A DNA stretch of 39,800 bases from Verrucomicrobiota bacterium (GCA_963205105.1 CAUJJW010000258.1:1-39800), one strand, 5' to 3'. Shown: positions 15,653 through 30,600, counted from the stretch's first letter. The notes: generated by a model not told the origin, from the letters alone. Translations and numbers: made by a program.

Positions 15653-18600
15653 GTGGTCGACCAAGGACTCTACCAGCTTGAGGGATTGGAGGCGCGCGTG
15701 CTCCTCTCGGCCGATGGCGTGAACGTTCTGCCTGTGCCCGACGAATCCGGGGCGGGGGCGTTGACGGGAAGCGGCGCATCGATGCCGGCGGTGGAAATGG
15801 CTTCACCCACCGATCTGAGGCGGATGGGGGAGGAACAACCTTCGGTACTGGACGATGGCGAACGGTTGGAGTCGCTGGGGGGTATTGGAGAAGGTGCGGC
15901 GGGGTTGGAGCCCGCTACGGATTCGGAAGCGGCATTGTCTACGGCAGGCGAGGTGCCCGCCGCTACGGAGGCAGGGAGCCTGGGAAGCCAGTTGTTCGAA
16001 ACGGAGTTGCTCACCGACCTTGAAGCAGGGATTCCGGGGGGCGAGACGCCCCCCTCCACGGCAGGCGAGACGCCCGCCGCTACGGAGGCAGGGTACCTGG
16101 GGAGCCAGTTGTTCGAAACGGAGTTGCTCACCGACCTGGAGGCAGGGATTCCGGGGGGCGAGACGCCCCCCTCTACGGCAGGCGAGACGCCCGCCGCCAC
16201 GGAGGCAGGGAGCCTGGGAAGCCAGCTGTTCGAAGCGGAGTTGCTCACCGACCTGGAAGCAGGGATTTCGGGGGGCGAGACGCCCCCCTCTACGGCAGGC
16301 GAGACGCCCGCCGCTACGGGGGTGGCCGCTACGGAGGCGCGGTTCCTCGAGAGTGGTGATGAGAACCTGCCGGTGGGTGGGCTGAGTTTGGGGGAGGACT
16401 CCCCCGTGGTGGAGTCGCCGGAGGGTGTGTTGAGTCACGCCGAGATTTTGGTCGGGTCACTGCATGCGGCGCAGGGGCCGCCGGACGGAGGAACAGGTGA
16501 GGCGCAAGCGATTCCAGCGCCTCCAGCGAAAGTGACTCCGGACCGCCCCATTCTGATCCTGCATGGCATTGGGGGTTCCTTCCCGTCGCAAGCCGATTTT
16601 GAAGCCTGGCTGGTGCAGAGAGGCTTCCATCCCAACCGGTTGCTGATCGATCCCCTGACCACGGGGTACGACGATCTGATTCAATCCCTGATCAACTCCG
16701 GGTACACCCGGAACCGGGATCTTTTTGCTGCGAACTATGATTGGCGGGTCACCCCGGGGCCAGTGGACGGGGTGGTGGACGGTTCGATCGACAATCCGGA
16801 CGGGAGCGCGATCACTGCAAATCAGATCACGGATTCCGTCTTCGAGTACGGGATCGACTACATCGGCTATTGGATTTCGCGGGCGGCGCTGAGTTGGGCG
16901 GCGGACCACGATGACACGCTCCCGGCGGAGGTGGATGTGGTGGCTCATAGCACGGGTGGGTTGGTGATCCGGGCCTACCTTCAGAGCGGCGCCTATGGCG
17001 GGTCGGCGACGGTTTCGAGCGGGCGATTGGCGAACGGGTTGACGGTGCCGGCCGGGACGAAAGCCGCCGATGGAACACCGATCACGACGTCGCTGCCGCT
17101 GCCCCGGGTTCACGATTTGGTGACGATGGGGGTGCCAATGCGGGGAGCGGCGACCCCGTTTCAATTGGCACAAAACGACTGGGGAGCGGACACCTCGTAT
17201 GTGGCTTTGGGGAAGGTTTTGTCGGCGGCCTACACCCGGCATCTGGCTGGGGTGAACCTCGCGGGGCCTGCCGGAACCACCATTCAGGGGGCCGTCGGAG
17301 GGCGGGGTTTGAGCACGGTGGCGTTCACCGAGGCGTACTGCCCGACGCTGATTTCGCTGACGGGAACCTATCCCTTGGTGTTTGAAGATCCGAGTCGACG
17401 GGTTCCCTCGCTGATCACGGAAGGGGGTCAGAAACTCCCGTTCAATCAGAGCTCCCATGCCAATCGGCTGGTGATCGACCTGAATGACGGCATGGACCTT
17501 CTGTATGGTCCGGAGCACTTGGCCTCCGACTGGTCGTACACGGAAGGGTCGGAGGACCCCAACCCGGGCCGGATCCACCTTCCGACCAACTTCATCAACC
17601 TGCTAGGCGGAGACCTGACGGTGATCTACACCGCCGCCTATAAGACGGCGACCTCCCTGACCCGGCGGGTGGGGCCGTCGTATCCTTGGGAAGAGGGTGA
17701 TTTCTTCGTGACCCCGTTCACGGACTTCGCGGCCAATCGGGCAGCACCTGGGGAGACCTGGTATGTTTCGGACCAGGCGCAGGGCAAACCCGGGTCGGGG
17801 GACGGTTCGGTGCCCTTGGTTTCTGCAGTGGGCCTCTACCTGGATCGGGGCTCGTACCCGGTGCATGGGGATCCCAACACCCATCTGCGGCTCAAGGAAT
17901 TGACCTTTGCGGGGAGCGAATCCCACACGCACACGGGGATGCTTTCGAGCACGAAGGGGATTCGGGCGGTCTTGGAGGCACTGGAGCGGTCGTCGGACGG
18001 GTTCATCGTGATTGGCAATCAGAGCTACGGCACCGATCTGCTGTTCTATCTGGTGGACGGGTACTGGAACTCACCGTCGCAACCCGGGTTGGCGGGGCAA
18101 GCTTCACAGGGAACGTCGCCGTCGGTGCACTCCGCTCCTGAGCCTGAGACTGTGTCCTTTACGACGGCCCAACTGGGGGCGATTGCGGATGGGCTTTTGG
18201 GACTGAAGGCGGTGGCGCTGAGCGGATTTGCGGCGGGTCTGGCTACCTTGGAAGCGCAAGTGGCGTTGCTCGGGCGATCGCTGGGACAGGGACCGCTGGT
18301 GTTGTTCTCGGTTTTGGAGGTTTCTTTCACGGGGGCGGCCAGTGCGATCCGGGCGCTGCCCAACGGCAGTGACGCCATGGATGTGATGGAGGCCCTCTTC
18401 CGGAACGGGCTGGTGGCGGCGGGCGGTTTGGCCAATGCGACCACTTCGGCTCTGGAATTTGTCATCCATTTCGTCCGGTCGCAGGACTCCCCGAGCTTCC
18501 TGGTGCTGGGGCAACAGGCGACGGACCTAGGAGTGGAATTCTCGACGGCGCCGGTGCTGTACCTGACCGACTACTTCACCATGACGGCCCGGGTGCATTT

Positions 18601-21600
18601 GGATGTTTCCAAGCCTGTCTCGGAAACCTTTGGGCTCCTGGACTATGTGGCGTCGCAGGGCATCTACTACTACGGCGAAGCCATTGCGGCTGCTTTCAGC
18701 ATGGGCGCGGGCAGCCCGACCTCGACCACCCGCGGGATTGTCTCCATTCAAGCCTCGGCAGACCAACGGCTCTCCGATCCCTCGGGGGACAACCGACTGA
18801 CCGGTGCGGAGCTGGAGGCGGCGCCGATTGAATCGATCTCCACGGTTTCCGGCGAAGGGGAGGTTTCGGCGGCGTTACCGACCACGACGGCGGACGAGAA
18901 GGTGGTGTACGCCCGTTCCTCCAGTCCGTTGGGCACCGAGCCGGATGTTTACGTGGGCAGTCTGAACTTCGAGCTGATCAAAGACCGGCTCAGGGAACTG
19001 CTCGATGAACTGGCGGCCATCGGCGACGCCTTGGAAGATCCGATCGTCCAGACGGCACTGCAGATCCCGCTGCCGTTCCTGGACGACCCGAACAACAACA
19101 CCCTCGACGAGCTGCTGACCGACGACCGCTATGGATTCGGGCTGGGCGAGTTCTTCGACCTGGTGGACGTGTTGCGCGACTACTGCGATGAGGTAGACGA
19201 ACCGAACCTGGATGGTCTGGTGGTGCGCCTGATCGAAGCGCTCAGGTTGCGGTTGGGAGATGGTGCGGAAGGTGGGTTGGCTCAGGGACCCATCAGCATC
19301 CGCGGTGGCTTCGATGTCGACAGCGATGCCTTTGCCCTGGTGGTGGAACTTGGCGTCGAAAAGACGATTGAGACGGAACTGACGGAAGAAGGCTTTGGAC
19401 CGGAGGCGAGTGGGCTGGGGTTGGACCTGTCGATCCCGGTGGCGGCCTCGCTGGGGTTTGAATCGGAGGTTGTCCTGGGGATGGATTTGAGCGGCTTCCT
19501 GAACAATCCGTCCGGGGGCTTGGCGAAGACTGATGTCTACCTCGATTTCAACTGGCTGCGATCCACCCTGAATCTCTCGGTCCCGGACATCGATGCCCCG
19601 GTGACCCTGGGATTTCTGACGGCGGGAATCGTGGATGGTTCCGCGGCGTTGACCACCACGGTGAACTTCACCATCCACGGCGGGAACCCGATCTCTCTGG
19701 GGCAGTTGGAGGCGGTTTCGGCGACCTCGCTGGTCAGCTTGACCCCAGCGCCTTTGGGGACGCTGACCATCACCCTGCCACTGACGGCGATGGTGGGCGG
19801 CACGGATGTGGCGGAAGGATGCTCGCCGATGATCCTGATCGCCGACTCCAATGTCTTTGATGCGACCTCGCCGACGGTGACGACGTCGGATTTCGAGTGT
19901 CTGACGGACTTCTGCAACATCACGCCGATGCAGGTGCTGGGGATGCTGAACGGCCTGGCGGACTGGCTGGCGCAATTCCGGGATTCGTCGGTATTCGACA
20001 CCACGGTGCCGTTCACCAGCGGAACCACCTTGGGCGATCTGTTTGACTTCTCCCAGGCGTTCGTCGACCGGATCTACAACCAGCTGGTTCGGCGCGAGAT
20101 CGTGGCTGGTGGGGCGTCCTCGGAGTCGGTGGCCAACCGGGGCCGCTTGGCGTTCGACGCCGCATTCGAGCTTCAACTGGATGACCTGGCGGCGGTGGGT
20201 GTCGCAGTGAAGGCCGCCGACACGGCGTTGAATGCGTCGCTGGAGGACCTGACCACGACCTTCAACGCGGCACTGACGGTGGCCGGGTTGGGCGCCTCGG
20301 TGGAGGCGGTGGTGGGTGAAGGTCGGAAATTCGCGCTCCGCCTGAAGCCTGGCGCCACGGCGTCGCGGCTGAAACTGACCGTGCCGGATCCGGATGGGTC
20401 CAGCGCCACGCCCAACACCGATGCGATGGTGGCGGAGATTGGCTTTGCGGCGACCCAATACAACACGGAGACGCCGAACTACGACGGGATCGAGGACTTT
20501 GCCGATCAACTCTCCGAGGCCTTGGCGGAGGGCGGAGTGCCGCTGGACGTGAAGCTGGTCTGGGACACGGATTTGAAAGAAATCCGGTTGGAAGTGGCAT
20601 TTGAACAGACCTTCGTGGAGAGCCGGTCGTTCTTCTTTTTTTCGGATCAGGGCCTGGGGCCGCTGGCGGAGGCGACGGCGTGCGGCACGTTCACCATAAC
20701 GGCGAATGTGCATGCCGGTTTCATCCTGGGTTTTGACCTGAACGCCTCGGTCACGCCGCGGATTCAGACCAACCCGCTGATTCCGCCGCCGTCGAACGGG
20801 GTGTTGACCCGGGATGCGCGGTTCACCCTGAAACTGGACGACGACCGCCACGACATCACGGTCCCGAGGGACGCGAGCAACACCTCGCTGGCGGACTTGG
20901 TGAGCGACATCAACGCCCGGTTCACGACGGGCAACGGCTTAAAGGATCGGGTGATTGCGGTGGTGTCCGGGAATGCGATTCAACTGGTCGTCCTGGATGA
21001 GGACGCGGATGGGGATCGTGTGCTGGATGCCGGGGAAGACCTGAACGGCGACGGCAACCTCGACAGCCAACTCGGCGTCATCAGTTCGATCCAGATACTT
21101 GGAGACGACAGCGACACCGCCTTTACGGAACTTGGGTTCATGGTGGGCCAGATCGATCGTGCCGATGTGAAGGGGTTGTTCGTGGACGACGTGGTTCTCG
21201 AAGGTTCGGCGACGATTTCGGCCACCGGGCTGGGGGCGTCGTTCCGGTTTGGGGTGTTTTCGATCGTGATGGCGGATGGGGCGGCGGTTGGCTCGGCCTC
21301 GGTGAACGTTTCCCTGCAAGGGCCGACGGGGGAGACGCGGTTTCTGTTGGGCGATCTGAAGCTGGCGGCGCCCGACTTTGGCTCGATTCTCGGAGTGGCT
21401 CCGGTGCTGACCGGCAGCATCGACATCACGGCGCCGACCATCACCCTGGAACCCGACCTGATCGACCTGCCCGCGACGGAGCAGTTGCGGATCTACATCC
21501 CCGACATCCATTTCACCGACTACAATGGGGCGCCGTATCACCCGACCACCAACAACCTCGGCCTCTTCATCACGCTGCCGACGATGGGTGGGTTGGGGAA

Positions 21601-24600
21601 CTTCAGCTGCCTGACCTTCCTGAACATTGTTCAGGCGCTGGACTCGATCGCGGATGAGTTGGAAGCCATGCAAGGGTTCGGTTTCCTGGGTCAGCCGATT
21701 CCGCTGATCAACCTGAGCATTGGCGATCTGTTGGATAGCGCGGGCAACTTTGCCGAACTCGTTGAAGGACTGGCGACGGCGGACGCCGACACGATTGCCA
21801 CCCTGGAAGCCGATCTGGAGGCGTTTTTCCAGGTGAGCGATCCGCGCCTGATCACGCTGTCGGTGGACGACTTTGCGCCGTCGCCCTTTGCGGGGGGCGG
21901 CGCCACCTCGCGGGTGACGACGGTCTTCAATCCATCCGGTGGAGCCAATGCGATCGTGTTCTCGGCCCGGACCACGGGAACCACCGAGCGCGGGGTGAAG
22001 ATCGAGTTCGTGGATGACGGTCGGTACACCGGCATCACCGATGACGCGGCGGTGGAGTACGATTCGATCAACCGCACCCTGCGGATCTTCTACCACGCCG
22101 GCTACACGACGGCCGGGAAGCTGGTGGCGATCGTCAACGCAGCGACGAGCCAACCCTTCCAGGCCGCCCTCGATACCGCGACCGAAGCCGGGACGGGGAC
22201 CGGCACGATCTCGGTGACCGCCCTGAAGTTTTCCCTCCGTTACAACCTCGCCTACGGCAACTTCCTCGCCCTCGATCTTGGTCTTGATGATCTCGTCGAA
22301 CTTCTTCCGGCCGACGATCCCGCCCGCGCCCTACTCGGAGGCATCTCGAACTTCGTTCAGTTGGAAGGCAGCGCGAACCTGAACGTCACCGCCAGCGCGG
22401 ATTTCCTGCTCGAATTCGGCATCGACGTTTCCAATCCCTGCCTGTGGGTGCCGTTCCTTTACGACACGACCTCGGCCTCCTTGAACGCGTCGGTGCGTGG
22501 CACGGACATTGAATTCACCGCGTCAGTGGGGCCATTGGGGGTCTTTGTGAAGGACGGCACGGTGACGGTGGATCGGGATGGGGATCCAAACACCACCGGG
22601 GATGGCGAGGACGCGCGGTTTGCCATCACGATTGAGGACCCGGACGGCGACGGGCGCCACTATCTGCGGGACGGACTGAGCTTCGTCTCGGATCTGGCGG
22701 TTCAACTCGAGGCGGGCGCGAGTGCCGAACTTCCTCTCTTCTTCCCTACGGAAACCTTCCCGGTCGGTTCGAACCGGGATGACAACGGCGACGGGCATCC
22801 GGACAACGAACTGGTCATCGATATTCCGAGCCTTCCCAACCTCTTCAACCGCACCGGAGTGCCGGTTCAGATCACGACTCCGGATCTGGCGGGCTTGCTG
22901 CTGAACTTCAATGTCTGCGATCTGGTCGCCAACGCATCGGTCCTGCTCGACGGCCTGGATGCGCTGCTGGGGATGCTGCAGGACGGGCTCCAGAGTGAAG
23001 TGTTGAACCGGAACCTGCCGCTGGTGGGTGACGGTCTGGCCGAGGCAGGCGATTTCATCGAGCAATTCCGCGAAGGCCTCCTGGCGGACATTCGGGCGAA
23101 GCTGGAGAGCGTAGGCGATCCGATCGACCTGGTGAAACAGGCCTTTTGGAACGTTCTGGGCAAACCGGGGCTCAACCTGCTGGTGGATGCAGCGGGCAAC
23201 ACCATCGGGTCGGCGGACGACATCGACATCGAGTGCCAATCCGTCGACGGCGAAGTGGTGCTGCTGTTCAACATCCGGCTGAGCCAGACGATCGCGCTGG
23301 TGGACACCCAGGCCGACCCGATCGACATCGACATTGGCATTCCGGCGCTGGGTCTGGAGATCGACGGGAACGTTCAGATTGAAATCGGTTACAGTCTGAA
23401 CCTCCTCTTTGGCCTTTCGACGTCGGACGGCTTCTTCTTCGACACCAACGGTGCGGATGACGTCTCGCCGGCGGACGACATGGAGCTGATGGTGTTCTTC
23501 CGGGTGACGGTTCCCGGGTTGAGCGCGACGGGCAACCTGCTGTTCCTGCAAGCCCAGGTGTCGGATGAATCGGACGGCGTGGATGCGCTGGGGGCCCCGC
23601 GGCTTTCGACGTTCTTTGAGGGCCAATTCGGGGTCGACGTGGTGGACGCGGATGGGCGGCTGAGCTTCTCGGAAATCGTGGGTGGCGGTTTCAATCTGGG
23701 GAAGACGCTGGTGGTGAACCTGACGGCGGTGGCGGAAGTGCACCTGGACCTGGAAATCAGCTTCGGCGAAGACGCCCGGTTCCCTCGGATTCTGGCTGAA
23801 TTTGATCTGGTTTGGAGTTGGGACCCGCTGGAAGGGACAGGGTCGGAGGATTCGGATGGGGAGCTGGAATTCGGTTTCCGCAACCTGCAACTCGATCTCG
23901 GCTCGTTTATCGCCCAGTTCCTGGGACCCATTCTGGAGCAGATCCAGGCGGTGTTGGAACCGGCCAAGCCGCTGATCGACCTGCTCACGATGGAGCTTCC
24001 GCTGTTCTCGGACCTGAACGGCGGGCCGTTGACCCTGTTGAAGCTGGGGGAGAACGCCGGACTGATCGCGCCGAGCACGCGGCTGTTCATCGAAGCCGTG
24101 GATACCGTGTTCGAACTCGTTCAGGACACGTCGGTGTCGGCCACAGGCGGGCTGGTGATCAACATCGGCAGCTTCGATCTCCTGCTCGATGCGCTGGGGA
24201 ACATCGGAGCGGCGGGCAACCTCTCGGACGACGAGATCGACCTGACCGAGGAGACCCCGGAGACGAGTTCCGAGGGCAAGTTCCTCGGGAAACTGGCCGA
24301 CATCGGCTTCACCTTTCCGTTCCTCAAGATCTCCGAGTTGTTCAAGCTCTTCACCGGTCAGCCGGTCAGCTTTGTGGAGTTCGAAATGCCGTTGTTGGAG
24401 TTCGAAGCCAGTATTGACTTCCAGATCCCCATCTTCCCGCCGCTGTACATTATCTTTGGCGGCAGCATTGGCGCCCGGATTGATCTGACCTTTGGCTATG
24501 ACACCCTGGGCTTGCAGAAATACTTCAGCAGCTCGGACAAGGACATTCTCGACCTCTTCGACGGCTTCTATGTGAAGGACCTCGACGACTACGGGAACGA

Positions 24601-27600
24601 GATCACCGAACTCACCCTGAGCGGTGGTCTGTTTGCCGGAGCGGAACTGGACATCCTGGTGGCCTCGGCCGGGGTCACCGGCGGCATCTACGCCGACGTC
24701 CTGTTCGATCTGCGCGATCCCGATGAGGATGGACGGGTTCGTCTGAGTGAGATCGTCACCAACGCCCAGCAGGGTCCTCTTTGCATCTTCGACATCAACG
24801 GCCGGATCTACGTGTCTCTCGACGCGTTTCTGGAGGTGAACCTGCTCATCGCGAAGATCGACAAGGAATGGAACTTCGGTGAGATCACCCTGCTGGAATT
24901 TGAGATCGACTGTCCCGAGCCGGAACTCGCGTCGTTCAACACCAACGGCGATGGCACGGAAACGGAGGCCGAGGTGGAGGCCGGTCAACTGGTGCTGCAC
25001 ATGGGCGAGTTTGCGGCGCTGCGGCTCTACGGCGACACCGCCGATGGCGACGAGAAGTTCTATGTCCGCGCCTTGAGCCCGCTGGCGGATGGCGAGCAGT
25101 CGGTGGAAGTGCGTTTCAACGGCATCCAACAGACCTATCACGGGGTGAAATCGATCCTGGTGAAGGCCGGAACCGGGGACGATACCGTGGACCTCACTGG
25201 CGTGGCGGTGGCCGCCACGGTCTATGGTGGCTCCGGCGACGATCTCCTGAAGGCGTCGCGGGGCGGCGGGACGTACTACGGCGACGACGGCAACGACACG
25301 ATCACCTCGGAAGCTGCCAACGGTGAGTTTGCGGGGATTGGCGACCGGTTCTACGGCGGAAGCGGCAATGACACGCTTCTGGGCTGGGAAGGTAACGATC
25401 AACTGTTGGGCGAGGACGGACAGGACGAACTGGAAGGCGGCCTGGACAACGACACCCTGAGCGGCGGCGAAGGCAACGACGTGCTGGTGGGTGGCAACGG
25501 CCGGGACACGCTGAACGGGGACGGTGGCGTGGATGTGCTGGAAGGCGGCGATGGCAACGACACGCTCGCAGGCGGGGAAGGGGATGATTCCCTCGAAGGC
25601 GGCGACGGCGATGACGAACTCGTCGGCAACCTCGGCAACGACACGCTCTCCGGTGGGCTGGGCGATGACGTGTTGGTGGGTGACGACGGCACGATTGTCA
25701 GCGGCTTGAAGATCACCGGGGTCTCCGGTGCCGGGAACGACACCCTCTCGGGCGGTCCGGGCGACGACACCCTGGTGGGAGTCGGGGGCAACGATGCGTT
25801 GTTCGGCGGCAACCACGTGGCCAGCGGGGTCACGACCGTGGTCACCGTTGCCTACCGGTTGGTCGGTTCCACCCTGACAGCTGAACCCGATGGGGCGGAC
25901 TTCCTGGATGGTGGAGAAGGCGACGATGTGCTGTTTGCCGATGACGCGCATTCGGGAATGGCCACGAGTTTTGCCGGGGCGGAGGTGGGGGATCGCGTCT
26001 GGCTGGATGTGGACGAGGACGGCGTTCAGGACGCTGGTGAACCCGGTTTGGGCGGCGTCCTTGTGGAACTGTTCCTGAGCGGAGGCACCGCTTCAACAGC
26101 CCGAGCGTACACGGATGCGAACGGCGCGTTCCGTTTCTCCGGGCTTGCGGCGGGCGCGTATTTCCTGCGCGTGCATGCGGCGGCTGGAACGTCGTTTTCT
26201 GCCCGTGGGTCCGGTGAATCCGATGTCGACAGTGACATCCTGGATGCCGACGGCGATGGGACAGGCGAATCGGCGGTGTTCGAACTCGATGCAGGCGAGA
26301 GTGACCTGACTCTGGATGCCGGAATCCGTGGCGGCACCCCGACACTCAGCATTGGTGATGCGTCGGTGGAGGAGGGAGACGTGGGTGTGACCTTCCTAAA
26401 CTTCACCGTCTCCTTGTCGTCGCCGGCGGCGGCCGTGGTCACGGTGGTGTACCGGACCGGGTTGGACGCGGACACCTCGACGCAGGATGCGAATCCGGGC
26501 ATCGACTACTCGTCCACCGAGTACACCCTCGTGTTTCTGCCGGGAGTTCTGAGCCTGGAGGTGCGGGTGCCGGTGATGGGGGATCTCAAGGATGAACTGA
26601 ACGAAGTTCTGCTGGTCACGCTGACCGATGCCTTCCTGGTGACGGACGCCCTCACGATCGCCGATGCCGTGGGGGTGGGGACGATCGTGGATGACGACCT
26701 GGCGCCCCGGGTGACCATCGCGGATACCTCGGTCCATGAGCTGAACGGGACCAACGACGTGCAGATGGCGTTCACTGTCACCCTGTCGAATCCCAGCTGG
26801 CAGACCCTGCGGTTCGACTGGCGCCTGTTGCAGGCGACCCAGCCGGATGGATCGCCGGCCGACGACACCGCCACGGTGGGCGTCGATTATGTGGATGCGA
26901 CGGGCACCGCGACGTTCGCGGAGGACGCGACGACACGGACCTTTCAGGTGACGATCCGTGGGGATGATCTGGACGAATACGATGAACGACTGCTGGCCCG
27001 GCTGGCCCGCACTGACGCCACGCCGCTGTCGGGATTCGAATTCGCCGACGACACCGCGATGGGAACGATTCTGGACGACAACCCGCTGACGCCGGAGACG
27101 ACGGATGATGATCCCACGCCGTATGTGCAGGTTCGCACGGTGGGATCGGGCCGGGTGGACGAGGGCCACGCGGGCAATCGTGAGCTGAAGCTGGAAATGA
27201 GCCTGGATCGGCCGAGTGGCCGGCCGGTGAGCGTGACCTGGAACACGAACCGTGGCACCGCTTTGGATGCGGCCACGCTGCTGGAGGCGGCGGACTTCGC
27301 CTATGCCTTCGAGACGCTGACCTTTGAACCGGGCGAAACCCGGCGCAGCATCGCTGTTTATGTCATCGGCGACACGACGGTGGAAACGAACGAGTTCTTC
27401 TTCGTCAACCTGCTGTCGGCGGTGAATGGGCAGATTGGCACCACGGCGACCCACCCCAACCACGCGGTGGTGACCATTCTCAACGACGAAAGCACGGACC
27501 CGGGACCGTGGTTCGTTCAGTTCAGCGACGCCCGGTATTCCGTTATCGAAGGTGGCGTGGCGACGATCACCCTGGTGCGGGCGGGAGACACCTCGCAGCC

Positions 27601-30600
27601 GTTGGCGGTCTATTGGGCGTCGGGTGGGACCGCCACCGCGGGCGTCGATTACGACGACGCGTTGAACCCCGACGTGGCGGGAGGCCAACGAGGTTTGGTT
27701 CGGTTTGGCGTGGGCGAGACGTTGAAGACCTTCACGATCGCGACCTATGACAACACCAACACCTTCGGACAATCCGTGTATGAAGGCGATGAGACGGTGC
27801 TGTTGCATCTGGCCAACCCCACGGGTGGCGACGTGCGCGGCCTGATCACGGAGGCGAGGCTCACGATCGTCGAGGATGACGCCCCTCCGGTGATCACCAT
27901 CGGCGATGCCATGTCGACGGGACACTTCGCGATGGAGCGCCTGTCTGACGGAAGCCCAGGCACGCTGTCATTCCCGGTGACCGTCACCGGCGCGAGCGAA
28001 GTGGATGTCACGGTGCGTTACACCTCGATCAGCGGAACGGCGGTGGCCGAGGACGACTTCATCACCCGGACCGGGGTGCTGACCTTCGCGGTGGCCACCC
28101 TCAACACCCCGCAGATCGTCACGATCACCACCCGCAACGATTCCGAAGTAGAAGCGGTGGAAGACCTGTTGGTGGTCCTGTCCGACCCGACGAACGCCAC
28201 GATCGGCGACGACCTCTTGGACAGCGACGCCTCGGGAGGGGAGGACAGTCATGACCGCGGCTACGGCGTCATTCTCGACGACGACCTGGGCAGTCTTTCG
28301 GGGACAGTGTTCCTCGATTGGAACGGGAATGGATTCCTGGATGGGGCAACGGACAGCGGATTCTCTGGCGTGGGGATCACCTTCACCAGTGTCACATCGG
28401 GTACGGTTTATGCGACCAGCACTTCGTCGGATGGCAGCTATCTCCTGAACCTGCCGTTGGATGAGTACACGGTCGCCGTGGATGAGACCGACCTGCCGGA
28501 AGGAGCCGCTTCCACCTCCTGGGTGGTTCCGATGGCCTATGAATTGGCGGACGCGGTGGCGGTGCTGGATTTTGGCTATGAAATCCCGGAAACGCCGGCG
28601 GTTCCGACGGGTTCGACGGGCAGCGGCACGACAGGGAACAACGACACCGTGTACGGTGGCTCCGGCAGTGATCAACTGGAGGGTGGTGCGGGGGATGACT
28701 GGTTGATTGGTGGACACTGGCTTGGGCCCGGCTGCTCCTGCGAAGGACTGGGGTACGACATCGACCTCACGGAAACTCTGGTGGGTACCACTCGGACTCG
28801 GATCTACGTGGACCCGGACTCTTTGCCGGTGCCCGGCACGATTAGCGGCAGGGTTTGGATCGACTCGGATGGCGACAACACCGAGCTCAAGCCGTCGCCG
28901 GGCAATGAACGCGGGCTGGAAGGGGTTCAAGTGAACCTTTACGACGTCGGCTGGACCCTGATTGCGACGGCTTACACCGATGGGACGGGTGCCTACACCT
29001 TCACGCAGCTGGCGGCGTGCGATTATCAGGTGCACTTCCTGATTCCGGGCGGGTATGCGCTGGTGGCGCAGGGCGTGGGTGGATCCGCCAACAACAGCGA
29101 CGCGGATGCCCTGCTGGGTTTGACCTCGGCGATCACGGTCGGTGAAGGAGCCACGCTGGCCAATATCGACGCCGGCGTTCGCAGCCTTCCGGCGGGTCGT
29201 GCGCCGTGGAACGTCTCCTTCGGCCAGGGCATCTACGCCGTGCGTGAAACCGATGGATCGGCGGTGATCACGCTGCTGGGTGATGGCGCCTCGCTGTCGC
29301 CGGTGGCGGTCTATTTCACCGCCAACGGTACGGCGGTGGTGGACAGCGATTACCTGGGTGCGCGCGGGACCGTCCGCTTCGGGCCAGGCGAGGCCGGGAA
29401 ACCGTTCCTGGTCAGCATTCTGGAAGATGATGTCGACGAAGGCTACGAGACGGTTCTGCTGACTCTAAAGAACCCGACGGGCGGCAACGTGAAAGGCGCC
29501 CAGCCTTCCGCGGTCCTTTTGATCTTCGACAACCCATGTCCGGACGACGACGCCATCTCCGGGGGGCAGGGCAACGACGTGTTGCTCGGTGACTTCGGCT
29601 GGTTCACGGATGCTGGAGCGGTGGTCCTCCTGGGTGGCATGGGCAACGACTCGTTGAGCGGTGATGCCGGCGATGACGTGTTGGAAGGCGAAGGTGGCAA
29701 CGACACGCTGGAAGGCGGGACCGGGAACGACACGCTGAACGGCGGCAGTGAGAACGACCTCTACGTCTTCGACACCGACACCATCCTGGGAACCGACACC
29801 CTGGGCGAAGGAGCCTCCCCGCTGGGCGGCGCCGACACCCTCGATTTCTCCACCACTGGTCTGAGCCTTTCCATCGACCTGGCGTCGACGTCGATGACGA
29901 TTCTGAACGGGACGACCACGGTGCTGGTGCTGAACTTTCCGGCGGACGTGCTGGAGAACGTTTTCGGCGGCTCCGGGAACGACGTGTTGCGGGGCAATCT
30001 GTTGAACAACGTGTTGGATGGCGGGACCGGCGACGACGTCCTGGAAGGACGACGTGGGGATGATGATCTCACGGGTGGCGAAGGGAACGACCTGTACCTG
30101 TTCGATGCCGACATCGCCCTGGGGCATGATGACATCTTCGAGCCGGCCTCCCGGGACACGGACACGATCGACTTTGGCGAGACCACCGGGCAGGCCGTCA
30201 GCCTGAACCTGAGTCTCACCACCAGCCAGGTGGTGGCGCCCACGCTGACGTTGACCCTGAACACCGCAGCGCCTGAACAGCAGATCATTTCGGTGGGCGG
30301 CAGTCTGATGGTGGTCCAGCGGCAATCGCTGGTGGTCGGTTTTGGTACGCCTGTTTCTTCAGGAATCGAGAACCTCTACGGAGGCCGTTTTGCCCCGGGA
30401 ACGGGGACGCAGGACCGGTTGACGGGCAACGCGCGCGACAACGTGATCTGGGGACGCGAAGGCAACGACTTCCTGGACGGCGGCACGAGCGGCTACGACA
30501 CCTTCCTGGAAGAACGGGCCGGGAATTGGAACCTGTCCTCCACCACGCTGACCAACGCGGCCACCGGAGAAGCCGACACGTTCACCCCGTCGACCTTCGA

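Noticed and set aside
15941..16340. CRISPR-like array
   Set aside because: The regular spacing comes from whole 117-bp units that are alike throughout and in frame; there are no unique spacers and no cas genes.
18875..20851. 658-codon minus-strand frame
   Set aside because: Antisense shadow of the same giant gene in high-GC DNA; Arg/Gln-rich and without any recognisable motif.
22523..25951. 1,142-codon open frame on the minus strand
   Set aside because: It is the antisense shadow of the giant plus-strand gene. Its translation is rich in Arg, His, Gln and Val with no domain, while the plus frame shows RTX and other motifs.
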